Notes: generated from the sequence alone by a model not told the origin. 64,000 nt of DNA from Bin87 sp034423575 (GCA_034423575.1 DAOUIF010000036.1:26806-90805), one strand, 5' to 3'. Counted from the stretch's first letter, positions 50,513 to 59,205 are shown. Translations and numbers: made by a program.

Positions 50513-51748
50513 CTAGATCACGCCGTCCTGCTCAAGCCGCTGCAATTCCCCTGGGTCCACGCCACAAAGTTCGCCCAGAACCTCGGCGTTGTGCATGCCC
50601 AGGGACGGCGCGCCGGGTATATCGGGCAGCGGTTGGCCGTCGAATAACACCGGAAATCCGGCCACCACCTCATCCACCTCTCCAGCGAAGGCCGCATTGC
50701 GCATGGGCCGCAGGGCTCCTCGGTCGCGGAAGTGTTGGTCATCTAGAATCTCTGGAACCGTCCGCACCGGTGCGCAGGGCACATCGCCAGCGGACAGACA
50801 TTCCAGCGCCTCGGTTCGGCTCATAGCGCCGATGCGGGCCTGGACTTCGGCGCGGGCTTCCGCGGCATTCTCCGACCTCACCTGGTAACGGGCAAACCTT
50901 TCGTCCTCGATCAACTCGGGCTTCCCGATAGCATTGCACAACCGGCGCCATTGATCGTCGCTGGCGGCCGTGATGATTATGGCGCCGTCGCTGGCCTGGT
51001 ACTGTCCGGTTGGGCCGCTGCGGCTGTTGTTGCCGGTGCGCAGCGGGATGCCCGCCGCCAAGTCCTCTTCCAGGTTTTCCATCAGCATCAGCGACGCCAG
51101 GGTGTCCATCATCGACACGTCCAGGTAACAACCCTTGCCGGTCTTGTCCTTCTCCCGCAGCGCGGACAGGATGGCGGTGGAGGCGAACATCGGCGTCACC
51201 AGGTCGCCGATGTAAAATCCGACCCGCGTTGGCGGTCCGTCAGGATCGCCGTTGATATCCATCAACCCGCTCATGCCCTGAATCTGAGGGTCGTGGGCGG
51301 GCTGCTGGGCGTAGGGGCCGGTCTGCCCGTAGCCGGAGATGCTGGCGTAGATCACGCCCGGATTCACGGTGGCCACGTCCTGGTAACCGAGTCCCAGCCG
51401 GGTCATGGAGCCCGGCGCCAGATTCTCCAGCACCACATCGGATTGCCGCGCCATTTCGAGAAACAGTTCCCGGCCTCTGGGGTTCCTCAGGTCCAGGGTC
51501 ACACTTTTGACGCCTTGGCTGCGTTTCAGGAAACGCGTAGCGATGTGCTTTTCCGTGCGCTGCTCCGAGTGAATACCGTCCGGGCCGGCAAAGGGACCGT
51601 TTCCCCGAACGGGATCGCCCCGGCCGGGTATCTCGATCTTGATCACCTCGGCTCCCAATCGGGCCAGTGTCATACTCAGGAACGGCCCGGCCAGAAACAC
51701 GGTAACGGCCAAAACCCGCAAGTCCGAAAGTGGCTGCATTCTTCCCAT
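50513..51748 (-). CDS. CaiB/BaiF (class III) CoA-transferase
   Basis: A 411-residue class III CoA-transferase. The N-terminal FLAGPFLSMTLARLGAEVIKIE motif and the catalytic aspartate in FYIGDLVTPMF, at the usual distance from GKGCYLDV, are present. The start is at the ATG at 51748, with AGGCGG upstream; a second ATG three codons later is equally possible. It is followed on the same strand by a CitE-type lyase, a pairing seen in pathways where a CoA thioester is formed and then cleaved. The acid substrate is not known. Confidence 0.88.
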   Translation of the reverse strand: MGRMQPLSDLRVLAVTVFLAGPFLSMTLARLGAEVIKIEIPGRGDPVRGNGPFAGPDGIHSEQRTEKHIATRFLKRSQGVKSVTLDLRNPRGRELFLEMARQSDVVLENLAPGSMTRLGLGYQDVATVNPGVIYASISGYGQTGPYAQQPAHDPQIQGMSGLMDINGDPDGPPTRVGFYIGDLVTPMFASTAILSALREKDKTGKGCYLDVSMMDTLASLMLMENLEEDLAAGIPLRTGNNSRSGPTGQYQASDGAIIITAASDDQWRRLCNAIGKPELIEDERFARYQVRSENAAEARAEVQARIGAMSRTEALECLSAGDVPCAPVRTVPEILDDQHFRDRGALRPMRNAAFAGEVDEVVAGFPVLFDGQPLPDIPGAPSLGMHNAEVLGELCGVDPGELQRLEQDGVI

Positions 51749-51878
51749 CCGCCTATCCTATGGTGCCGGCCAGTGGCTCGTAATTGCCCGGGCCAACCCT
51801 ACCGGAGTGTATCACGGGGGCCCATCCGCACGGCTTGCGCGCTCGTAGGTACCGGGAATACACGACACCGAGAAAGGG

Positions 51879-53300
51879 ATGAGTCCATCTGCCATGCGGA
51901 ACACCAAAACCAAAACGGTTAATGACATCCATTCCCAGTTGAACGAAACCAGGGTCGGCGCCGTCATTGCACCCAAGTCGATCGCTGAAGCTCGGCGTGC
52001 CGTGGCCTGCGTCCGTGAAACCGGAAGCAGCCTGAGCATCGCCGCTGGTCGCCACGCCATGGGCGGTCAGCAGTTTTTGTCCGGCGGGACGCTGCTGGAC
52101 ACCAGGCATCTGAACCGGATCGTCGGTCTGGACACCGAGCAAGGCATAGTGACCGTCGAGGCGGGGATCATGTGGTCAGATTTGGTGCCCGCCCTCCGCG
52201 ACATGCAATCGGACGCCGATCGGCGTTGGAGCGTGGTACAGAAACAAACCGGCGCCGATCGCCTCAGCATCGGCGGAGCTTTGGCCGCCAATGGCCATGG
52301 TCGCGGGCTGACCTACCGACCCATTGTTCAGGATGTCGAAGCATTCGAAATCATCGACGCTGATGGCAGCCTGATCCGGTGCGACCGCGAGCAGAATCGG
52401 GAGCTTTTCAGCCTCGCCATCGGCGGATACGGACTTTTCGGTCTGATATCAACCGTAGACCTGCGCCTCATGCCGGCTCATCACTTGCGCCGCGTCGTGG
52501 ACGTCACCACCATAGACAAGCTCGAAGCGCGTTTTAACGAGCGAATCGCCGAGGGTTTCACTTACGGCGATTTCCAGTACCGGACCGACGAGAATTCGCC
52601 CGGGTTCCTCAGGGACGGCGTGCTGTCATGCTATCGACCGGTGAGCGATGGCGAAGCGCGAAACTCCGCCCCACCGCAACACTTGCTCAATGAGTCCGTG
52701 TGGCGCCAGTTGCTGCACTGGTCCCATGCGGACAAGGCCCGCGCCTTTGCGGAATACGCCGGGTTCTACCGCACCACCGACGGCCAGATCTACGACAGCG
52801 ACACCTTCCAACTGAGCCAGTACATCGACCACTACCACCATGAACTGGACCGCCGGCTCGGTTGCAAGGTTCCGGGCTCAGAGACAATCAGCGAACTGTA
52901 CGTCCCACTGCGCGAATTGGCCGGGTTCATGGCCGCTGCCGGCGCGGAGTTGCGACGGCGGCAAGCCAACGTGATCTACGGTACCATCCGCCTCATAGAA
53001 TGTGATGACGAAACCATGCTCAACTGGGCCAGGCACCCGTACGCTTGCATCGTCGTAAACCTCCATGTGGATCACGACCTCCAGGGTATCCAGCGCGTCG
53101 CCGACGGTCTGCGGGCGCTGATCGATCTGGCCATCGAGCGTGACGGCAGCTATTTTCTCACCTACAACAAATTTGCAACCTATGATCAACTGGCAACGTG
53201 CTACCCGCAGTTCTCAGAGTTCGTATCCGCCAAACAGCGATACGATCCTCGCCATGTGTTCTCCAGTGACTGGTTCCGCGCGTATGCGGACAATCCCTGA
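51879..53300 (+). CDS. FAD-linked oxidase (VAO/PCMH-type)
   Basis: A 473-residue flavoprotein with the FAD-binding PCMH domain in the first 210 residues: AAGRHAMGGQ (about 55-64, in which His is the usual site of covalent FAD attachment), TVEAGIMWSDLVPAL, and SIGGALAANGHGRGLTYRPIVQDVEAFEIIDADG. The C-terminal domain contains a terminal motif YDPRHVFSSDWFRAY typical of alditol-, cytokinin- or GlcD-type oxidases. The start is taken at ATG 51879 (an ATG at 51894 is also possible). Its stop overlaps the start of the next gene by one base. It belongs to a three-gene unit with a membrane protein and a molybdopterin oxidoreductase. Confidence 0.87.
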   Translation: MSPSAMRNTKTKTVNDIHSQLNETRVGAVIAPKSIAEARRAVACVRETGSSLSIAAGRHAMGGQQFLSGGTLLDTRHLNRIVGLDTEQGIVTVEAGIMWSDLVPALRDMQSDADRRWSVVQKQTGADRLSIGGALAANGHGRGLTYRPIVQDVEAFEIIDADGSLIRCDREQNRELFSLAIGGYGLFGLISTVDLRLMPAHHLRRVVDVTTIDKLEARFNERIAEGFTYGDFQYRTDENSPGFLRDGVLSCYRPVSDGEARNSAPPQHLLNESVWRQLLHWSHADKARAFAEYAGFYRTTDGQIYDSDTFQLSQYIDHYHHELDRRLGCKVPGSETISELYVPLRELAGFMAAAGAELRRRQANVIYGTIRLIECDDETMLNWARHPYACIVVNLHVDHDLQGIQRVADGLRALIDLAIERDGSYFLTYNKFATYDQLATCYPQFSEFVSAKQRYDPRHVFSSDWFRAYADNP

Positions 53301-53749
53301 TGCATCCCACCACTACGCATGACGCCCTGACCATCAGCGCTGTGTCCGTACTCTCAGTCGTGTTCCTCCTCCGCGTCGCCGGGCAAGCGATCCAGCGGTG
53401 GCTCCCCATGGAGTTTTCGCCACCCTTTGAGGCGTGGCCGGGCAGCAGCCTTCCCTACTTCGTTTTGCTGACGTGCCAGGTCGCGATTCTGGCGCTGTTA
53501 GCCTCGGTGATCATAGGCATGGTTCGGCAGCGGCGGGTGTTGAGCGCGACGGCCAGCCGTTGGGTGGTGGTCATCGGGTTCGTGTACTTCACAGGCATGG
53601 CGTAGCGGATGATCCTGGGTATAACGGTCTTTGATGACAACCGCTGGTTCACTGCCTGGATTTTCATAGCGCTGCAGCTGGACTTGGCCGCGATTGTGAT
53701 CATCTGGGGTTGGGACCAGCGTCGTCGTTCGGCAACCGCTGATGGTTGA
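53300..53749 (+). pseudogene. membrane protein interrupted by an in-frame amber codon
   Basis: The frame starting at 53300 encodes 101 residues with three membrane segments (about 12-28, 50-73 and 86-100) and stops at TAG (53603-53605). The same frame continues for 47 more codons without another stop, to TGA at 53747-53749, and adds RMILGITVFDD and a fourth clear membrane helix (TAWIFIALQLDLAAIVIIW). The simplest reading is a four-helix membrane protein with a Trp (TGG) to TAG change. The two halves could also be made separately, since an ATG lies at 53609. Family unknown. It sits between a FAD oxidase and a heme/molybdopterin protein in one unit. Confidence 0.6.
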
Positions 53750-53755
53750 TGACTG

Positions 53756-54787
53756 ATGCGTTACCCCTGGGCCAACATCGCGCTGATCGCCCTGGTCATC
53801 GCCGAGTTGGTGACCGGATATCTGGGTCTCACCCACTCGAACCCCGCATGGATCGGCGCGATGCATCTGCACCGCATCTTCGGGTTCGCCATCCTCGCGC
53901 TTTTCGTGTGGAAGTCGCGCAACATCCTGGGTTCGCTGCGCACCCGGAGCAACTGGAGGCGGTCCCTCAACACGATGGTGTGGTCCATCGTCCTGCTGGT
54001 GGACCTGCTGGTCGTGCTGGGCCTGGGCCTGGCGTGGAGCCATCTCGGACCCTACGGCTGGATGGGGTTTTCCGGCACGACCATTCACATGAACCTGGCT
54101 TGGATGCTGATCCCATTGTTGTTGTGGCATTCCTTCCGGCACCGCATCAGCCTGCGCGCCCGCTACCTGGTCGACCGTCGCCACGTGCTTCGGGTGGTCG
54201 GGCTGGCCATGGCCGGGTTTTTGGCGTGGCGGACTGCCGAGTTGACGGGGATACTGGCAACCGGCGCGGGCGCCCAGAGGCGTTTCACCGGCTCCTACCC
54301 GGAGAACGGCCGCGAATTTCCCGTGACCATGTGGCTCAACGACAAGGTGCCGGTCGTCGAGCCGGCGACGTGGCGCCTGAACGTTGCGGGCCATGTGGAA
54401 TCGCCACACCAAATGGACCTCGAGGAGTTCCAAGCGTGGAACGATCGCCTCTCCGCGACCCTGGACTGCACCGGCGGGTGGCACACCACCCGCCTATGGG
54501 AAGGCATGCCGGTATCCCGACTGCTGGCCCGGGCGCGGCCCAAACCGGGCGCCGGCAGCATTACCATCCGATCCCGCACCGGATACTTCCGAAGGTACTC
54601 CCTGGCAGAAGCCGACCGTGCGCTCCTCGCCAGCAGCGTTGACGGCGAGCCACTATCCGCCGGCCACGGTTTCCCGGCGCGAATGGTCGAACCCCATAAG
54701 CGCGGCTACGATTGGGTGAAATGGGTAGATTCCATCACCGTTAACCAGACAGGCAAGCTCTGGCAACCGCCGCTGCCATTGACCTGA
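53756..54787 (+). CDS. membrane heme-b/molybdopterin (sulfite-oxidase-like) oxidoreductase
   Basis: A 343-residue fusion protein. The N-terminal 165 residues have four to five membrane helices with His pairs (H37/H39, H111, H125/H129) that fit a cytochrome-b-type heme anchor. The C-terminal part (about 185-335) is an oxidoreductase molybdopterin domain of the sulfite oxidase/MsrP family, with the Mo-ligand Cys in LDCTGGWHTTRLWEG (Cys238). A sulfite-oxidase-type domain facing outward is fed or drained through the heme; the true substrate is unknown. The start ATG at 53756 lies seven bases beyond the amber-interrupted frame, in the same unit as the FAD oxidase. Confidence 0.8.
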   Translation: MRYPWANIALIALVIAELVTGYLGLTHSNPAWIGAMHLHRIFGFAILALFVWKSRNILGSLRTRSNWRRSLNTMVWSIVLLVDLLVVLGLGLAWSHLGPYGWMGFSGTTIHMNLAWMLIPLLLWHSFRHRISLRARYLVDRRHVLRVVGLAMAGFLAWRTAELTGILATGAGAQRRFTGSYPENGREFPVTMWLNDKVPVVEPATWRLNVAGHVESPHQMDLEEFQAWNDRLSATLDCTGGWHTTRLWEGMPVSRLLARARPKPGAGSITIRSRTGYFRRYSLAEADRALLASSVDGEPLSAGHGFPARMVEPHKRGYDWVKWVDSITVNQTGKLWQPPLPLT

Positions 54788-54801
54788 TTCAACGGCACGG
54801 A

Positions 54802-54972
54802 TCAGGGAGCGGATTCGGACGCGGGAGATCGCTGAGAGCCGCCATTCTCCAAGCGCCGAATGCGTTCCTGCAGGTCCCGGATGATAGGTTCCAGCTCGGC
54901 GCACATCTCGGCGCGGCCCTCTTCCCGGCCGTCTTCCCTGGCGATGGCGATGCGTCTTTGTGCCAGAAACAT
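54802..54972 (-). CDS. short charged, helical protein of unknown function
   Basis: A 56-residue open frame. GAGGGGAG five bases before the ATG gives a strong ribosome-binding site, which is the main support for the call. The protein is one charged amphipathic helix (AREDGREEGRAEMCAELEPI, then RDLQERIRRLEN) with a low-complexity Ser/Pro tail. It converges on the molybdopterin oxidoreductase gene and is divergent from the Mo-hydroxylase gene. Not recognised; it may be a fragment, as similar tails end longer proteins. Confidence 0.4.
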   Translation of the reverse strand: MFLAQRRIAIAREDGREEGRAEMCAELEPIIRDLQERIRRLENGGSQRSPASESAP

Positions 54973-55097
54973 GAAACTCCCCTCGCAGCGAATCGATCAA
55001 ATGGTCCAGTATGGCGTCTAATGTCGATCTGCTCTCCCCGACGGCGTGCGTGGCGTTCGCATCATGCAGCGGCGGGGAATCTACCAAAACTCCGGTG

Positions 55098-55127
55098 TTG
55101 GGACTATCGCCAGGCCTGTGCTAAAAT
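55098..55127 (+). promoter_or_regulatory. candidate promoter for the stand-alone Mo-hydroxylase gene
   Basis: TTGGGA (55098-55103), an 18-base spacer and TAAAAT (55122-55127) lie about 35 bases before the ATG at 55162. The -10 box is one base off consensus. Confidence 0.5.
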
Positions 55128-55161
55128 CGGCCAGCAAGTACTACCAGCAGCGAGGCGACTT

Positions 55162-57426
55162 ATGACCAATATTGTGCTCTCAAACACCAACTATAAGGTC
55201 GTCGGCACGCGGCCGGTTCGCCACGACGGCGCCGACAAGGTGACGGGGCGGGCCAAATACGGCGCGGACTTCGAGATGAGCGGCATGCTTTTCGGCAAAG
55301 TGCTGCGCAGCCCTCACGCCCACGCCCGGATCAAGTCCATCGACACCTCAGCGGCTGAAGCGTTGCCCGGTGTGCGCGGCGTGGTGACCGGCGCAGATCT
55401 GCCCATCGCCGGCAAGGACAACCCGCCGATGTCTGCACGCGCAGCAAGCTATAACATCATGGCTGGCGACAAAGCCCTGTTCCGCGGACATCCCATCGCG
55501 GCCGTTGCCGCAGACTCTGCCCACGTCGCGGAAGAGGCAGTCAACTTGATCCAGGTTGATTACGAGGTCCTGAAGGCCAGCACCAACGTGCTGGACGCCA
55601 TGAGGGACGACGCCGATCTGCTCCACGAGGACATGACGACCACGGAGTTCGGCGAAGAAACCGACAAGCACAGCAACGTATCCAACCGGTTCGTGTACGA
55701 ACAAGGCGACGTGGAATCAGCGTTCGCGCAAGCCGATTTCGTCATTGAGCGCGAGTTCAACACCCGCACCGTGCACCAAGGTTACATCGAGCCTCAGAAC
55801 GCTTCCGCGCTCTGGAACGCGGATGGATACCTGACGGTGTGGACTAGCACCCAGGGCGCGTTCGTGGCCCGCGACGCAATGGCTGGCGTGCTCGAACTGC
55901 CCGTCTCACAAATCAAAGTCGTACCCATGGAGATCGGCGGCGGATTTGGCGGCAAGATTCCCCTGTACCTGGAACCTGTCGCCGCGCTGCTTTCGAAAAA
56001 GACCGGCCGGCCGGTCAAGATGCAGATGAGCCGCACCGAGACGTTTGAGGCCACCGGTCCCACCGCCGGAGCCCACGTCAAGATCAAGATGGGCGCGAAC
56101 GCGGACGGCACGCTGGTCGCGGCCGATGCAGTCCTGATCTACGAAGCCGGCGCTTTCCCCGGATCGTCCCCCGTTACCGCCGGAGCCCAGTGCGTCTTCG
56201 CGCCCTATGCCTTGGAGAACCAGCGGGTTGAGGGCTACGACGTGGTCACCAACAAGCCCCGCTCGTTCGCCTACCGCGCACCAGGCGCGCCCATCTCCGC
56301 CTTCGGCGGCGAGCAGGTAGTGGACGAACTTGCGGCTAAATGCGGCATGGACCCGCTGGAGTTCCGCCTGAAGAACGCCAGCAAAGAAGGCAATCGCCGG
56401 GTCGACGGCCCACAATTCCGGGTGATCGGCAACGTCGAAACCCTCGAAGCCGCCAAGGACACCGACCACTACAAATCCGAAATCGCCGGTCCTAACCGCG
56501 GCCGCGGGGTGGCCAGCGGTTATTGGATGAACATCGGGCTGGCGTCCAGCGCCAGCATCAGCGTCAATGCCGACGGGACCATCGGTCTGGTGGAAGGCTC
56601 CACCGATATCGGCGGCTCCCGCGCTTCCATCGCCATGCAGGCGGCCGAGGTTCTGGGCATCCCCGCTGAAGACGTGCGGCCCAGCGTTGGCGACACCGAC
56701 GCCGTCGGCTACACCTTCCTCACCGGCGGCAGCCGCACCACCTTCGCCACCGGCTGGGCCGCCTACGAGTGCGCCGAGGAAATCAAGCGGAAGATGATCG
56801 ACCGCGCCGGCCAGATCTGGGAAAAGGATCCTTCGGAGATTGACCTGGCGGACGGCATCTTCAAGCACAACTCCGACGAGGACCTGCAGATGTCCTTCAA
56901 GGAACTGTCCTCCCAGTTGGCGCGCACCGGCGGTCCGATTTCCGCCCAGGTCAGCGTCAGCCCCGGCGGTGAGGGTGGAGCTTTCGGCACCCACCTGGTG
57001 GACGTCGAAGTCGACCCCGACACGGGCAAGGTGGACGTGCTGCGGTACACCGTCGTGCAGGACGCCGGCAAGGCCATCCACCCCAGCTACGTGGAAGGCC
57101 AAATGCAGGGCGGCGCCGTCCAGGGCATCGGCTGGGCGCTCAACGAAGAATACTTTATGAACGACTCCGGCGACATGGTGAACTCCAGTTTCCTGGATTA
57201 CCGGATGCCCACCAGCCTCGACCTGCCCATGATCGACACGGTTATCGTGGAGAAGGCCAACCCGGGCCATCCCTACGGGGTGCGCGGCGTGGGCGAGGTG
57301 CCCATCGTTCCCCCGATGGCGGCCATTGCCAACGCCATTCACGACGCTATCGGCGTCCGCATGGACAACCTGCCCATGTCCCCCGGCGCCATCCTCGAGC
57401 AACTCTGGGACCAGAACGGCGGCTGA
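55162..57426 (+). CDS. stand-alone molybdenum-hydroxylase large subunit (CoxL/xanthine dehydrogenase type)
   Basis: A 754-residue catalytic subunit of the xanthine-dehydrogenase/CoxL family. EIGGGFGGK, the substrate-loop motif AYRAPGAP, GGSRTTFATG and the terminal GVRGVGEVPIVPP with its catalytic Glu are all present. The loop is neither the CO-dehydrogenase AYRCSFR nor the form II AYRGAGR, so it belongs to another subgroup. No FAD or [2Fe-2S] subunit is encoded beside it, unlike the coxSLM operon at 4.8-8.6 kb. It must borrow partners from elsewhere or use an unusual electron acceptor. GAGGCG precedes the ATG at 55162; the open frame begins earlier at 54958 but lacks family similarity there. 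Confidence 0.88.
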   Translation: MTNIVLSNTNYKVVGTRPVRHDGADKVTGRAKYGADFEMSGMLFGKVLRSPHAHARIKSIDTSAAEALPGVRGVVTGADLPIAGKDNPPMSARAASYNIMAGDKALFRGHPIAAVAADSAHVAEEAVNLIQVDYEVLKASTNVLDAMRDDADLLHEDMTTTEFGEETDKHSNVSNRFVYEQGDVESAFAQADFVIEREFNTRTVHQGYIEPQNASALWNADGYLTVWTSTQGAFVARDAMAGVLELPVSQIKVVPMEIGGGFGGKIPLYLEPVAALLSKKTGRPVKMQMSRTETFEATGPTAGAHVKIKMGANADGTLVAADAVLIYEAGAFPGSSPVTAGAQCVFAPYALENQRVEGYDVVTNKPRSFAYRAPGAPISAFGGEQVVDELAAKCGMDPLEFRLKNASKEGNRRVDGPQFRVIGNVETLEAAKDTDHYKSEIAGPNRGRGVASGYWMNIGLASSASISVNADGTIGLVEGSTDIGGSRASIAMQAAEVLGIPAEDVRPSVGDTDAVGYTFLTGGSRTTFATGWAAYECAEEIKRKMIDRAGQIWEKDPSEIDLADGIFKHNSDEDLQMSFKELSSQLARTGGPISAQVSVSPGGEGGAFGTHLVDVEVDPDTGKVDVLRYTVVQDAGKAIHPSYVEGQMQGGAVQGIGWALNEEYFMNDSGDMVNSSFLDYRMPTSLDLPMIDTVIVEKANPGHPYGVRGVGEVPIVPPMAAIANAIHDAIGVRMDNLPMSPGAILEQLWDQNGG

Positions 57427-57454
57427 GCCTGACGATCACGGCGAGTCCATTCAC

Positions 57455-57481
57455 CCGGCGGCGGTTGCCAATCGCCGCCGG
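57455..57481 (+). terminator. hairpin after the Mo-hydroxylase gene
   Basis: Perfect 9-bp arms CCGGCGGCG (57455-57463) and CGCCGCCGG (57473-57481) with a nine-base loop lie 28 bases after the stop. Only TATTCG follows, so termination may be Rho-assisted or partial. Confidence 0.45.
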
Positions 57482-57519
57482 TATTCGTAACCCACGCGCG
57501 CAAAAGGAGGCAACTAGCA

Positions 57520-58068
57520 ATGGCTCGAGTACCCTTCGCCACCAGAGAATCCATGGACGCCGCCGGACAGGCGGTTTGGGACGAGATCGAAACCTCTCGC
57601 GGCGGCGTGCAGCGCAACTACGCTGCGATACTGAATAACCCGCAGGCGGCGGGCAACTTCGCTCACCTGGGCGGCTACGTCCGCTTCCAAACGCCACTCG
57701 ATCCCCGGGTCAAGGCCGTCGCCGTGCTGACGGCAGCGCGCGAAGCCTGCGGCCACTACGTCTGGACGGTGAACCAACCCGCCGCCCGCAACGCCGGATT
57801 GAGCGACGCCGAAATCGCAGCCATCCACGAGTACCGCGCTCCCAATGGGCTGTCTGGGGACGATGCCGCGATATCCGGTTTCGTGATCGAACTGCTGCGC
57901 CAGCACCGCGTGTCCGACGCTTCCTTCGAGGCGGTGCGGGGCATCATCGGCGACGCTGGCATCGTCGACCTGCTGGTGGTCGTCTCTTACTACCACGGCC
58001 TCGCCCACGCCCTGCAAGCCCTTGCCGTGGAGCTGCCGGAGGGCACGGCGGACGCGCTGACCTACTGA
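57520..58068 (+). CDS. carboxymuconolactone decarboxylase (AhpD-like) family protein
   Basis: A 182-residue all-helical protein of the AhpD/carboxymuconolactone decarboxylase group. The central segment LDPRVKAVAVLTAAREACGHYVWTVNQPAARNAGLSDAEI matches the family, but only one cysteine of the usual redox CxxC pair is present (REACGHYVW), so peroxidase-type disulfide chemistry is unlikely. Members lacking that pair are common near degradation genes, with unassigned reactions. AAGGAGG upstream of the ATG is strong. It lies 93 bases downstream of the Mo-hydroxylase gene and after a hairpin. Confidence 0.85.
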   Translation: MARVPFATRESMDAAGQAVWDEIETSRGGVQRNYAAILNNPQAAGNFAHLGGYVRFQTPLDPRVKAVAVLTAAREACGHYVWTVNQPAARNAGLSDAEIAAIHEYRAPNGLSGDDAAISGFVIELLRQHRVSDASFEAVRGIIGDAGIVDLLVVVSYYHGLAHALQALAVELPEGTADALTY

Positions 58069-58092
58069 TTTTCGTAATAAATGGAGGCAGCC

Positions 58093-58854
58093 ATGCAAGA
58101 CGAGTGGGTAGGCGACATCGGCGACCTTGGCAAGTACGGGCTGCTGCGGGTTCTTACCGGGTATCCCGATGCCCCCGAAGACAAACGACTGAAGCTGGGC
58201 GTTGTTTGGTACTACAACCAGGACGTTCCCGAGGCCGGTCCGGGCGCGAACATGGAAGGATCCTGGGGCGATTTGTACCGCAAGTTGCAAGAACTGCGGT
58301 GCGCAGAAAGGCGTACTGTGGCTCAAGTGCAATGCAGCGGGATCCTCCCAGCTAACACGGCCTATTATGCCCGAGAAGTTTGTGATGGCAAGGAGGCGCG
58401 CGAAGACTGGCTGAAGGGAGCGTTGCATTGCACCGCTAAAACCGACCTGGTCCTCCTTGACCCTGACACCGGCATAGCTGGACCCGGTAGCGGGAACCAA
58501 GAGAGCATAAAACCACGGCATAAGAAAGGCCGCAAGTACACTTTCATTAGTGACATCCAGAGTTTCTTGGGTGCAAGCAAAAGCCTCGTTATCCACCAGC
58601 ATCTGGCACGGAAGAAGGGTAAAACTAAGAAGTTGCAAACAGAGAACTTTGCCAGAAAATTGCAGAAAGTTTTAGACAAGCAATCGAAACCGTCTCCTCG
58701 GCTCCAGTCTCTGTGGTTCCCTCCCGAACGCGCCTTCTTCATCATTGCCCAAAAAGACCATGAAGCCCTCCTTTGGGACCGCTTGAACAGTTTCCTCGAA
58801 AGTGCTTGGGGGAAGCCGCCAAATCCTTACTTCAAGGAAATTACTTTATCTTAA
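58093..58854 (+). CDS. conserved protein of unknown function (GDIGDLGKYGLLR type)
   Basis: A 253-residue protein. The N-terminal block VGDIGDLGKYGLLRVLTG, then LGVVWYYNQD, and a central KTDLVLLDPDTGIAGPGSG are striking and look like a nucleotide- or metal-binding fold; no named family could be assigned. The C-terminal third is Lys-rich. The start is the ATG at 58093, because GGAGG lies just before it; the ATG at 58081 is upstream of that site. Base composition of the second half is lower in GC than its neighbours, a sign of possible recent transfer. It stands just before a small HEPN pair. Confidence 0.65.
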   Translation: MQDEWVGDIGDLGKYGLLRVLTGYPDAPEDKRLKLGVVWYYNQDVPEAGPGANMEGSWGDLYRKLQELRCAERRTVAQVQCSGILPANTAYYAREVCDGKEAREDWLKGALHCTAKTDLVLLDPDTGIAGPGSGNQESIKPRHKKGRKYTFISDIQSFLGASKSLVIHQHLARKKGKTKKLQTENFARKLQKVLDKQSKPSPRLQSLWFPPERAFFIIAQKDHEALLWDRLNSFLESAWGKPPNPYFKEITLS

Positions 58855-58887
58855 AGGCGGCCCAAGAATACGAGGGGGACGACTGCC

Positions 58888-59205
58888 ATGGCCACTATTA
58901 CCAGCGACATCACTGACCGGGTGGCCGCCATCATCGGCGACACCCTCAACGGTTGGTTCCAGCCTCATCTTCACTTCGACCCCATCGTCGTCCAGCAGCG
59001 TTACGATGACTGGTACGACGAGGATTACCTCGAAGCGTGGATTGTGTGGGAGGGGGACTACGCCTATATGGACCATTCCCGGACTAACACCCTGTACCAG
59101 TTCGTCGAGCCGCTGCTGGACGATTTGGGCATTGACCTGCGCCTTCACCCTCACTTCATCGCCAAATGGGAATGGGAGCCTAACAAGGAGAGGATTCTCA
59201 AGTGA
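58888..59205 (+). CDS. small protein paired with HEPN protein, putative antitoxin
   Basis: A 105-residue acidic, aromatic-rich protein (YDDWYDEDYLEAWIVWEGD, TLYQFVEPLLDDLGIDLRLHPHF) with no recognised family. It lacks the GSxxxG/DxD motifs of MNT nucleotidyltransferases, the usual HEPN partner. Its stop codon overlaps the GTG start of the HEPN gene by four bases (GTGA), so they are translationally coupled, as in many toxin-antitoxin pairs. GAGGGGG precedes the ATG. An antitoxin or partner role is inferred from position only. Confidence 0.6.
   Translation: MATITSDITDRVAAIIGDTLNGWFQPHLHFDPIVVQQRYDDWYDEDYLEAWIVWEGDYAYMDHSRTNTLYQFVEPLLDDLGIDLRLHPHFIAKWEWEPNKERILK

Noticed and set aside
54653..55087. 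Minus-strand frame of 144 codons overlapping the molybdopterin gene
   Set aside because: It overlaps the end of the gene at 53756 and the start region of the small helical protein. Only its N-terminal part reads like protein, and it has no ribosome-binding site.
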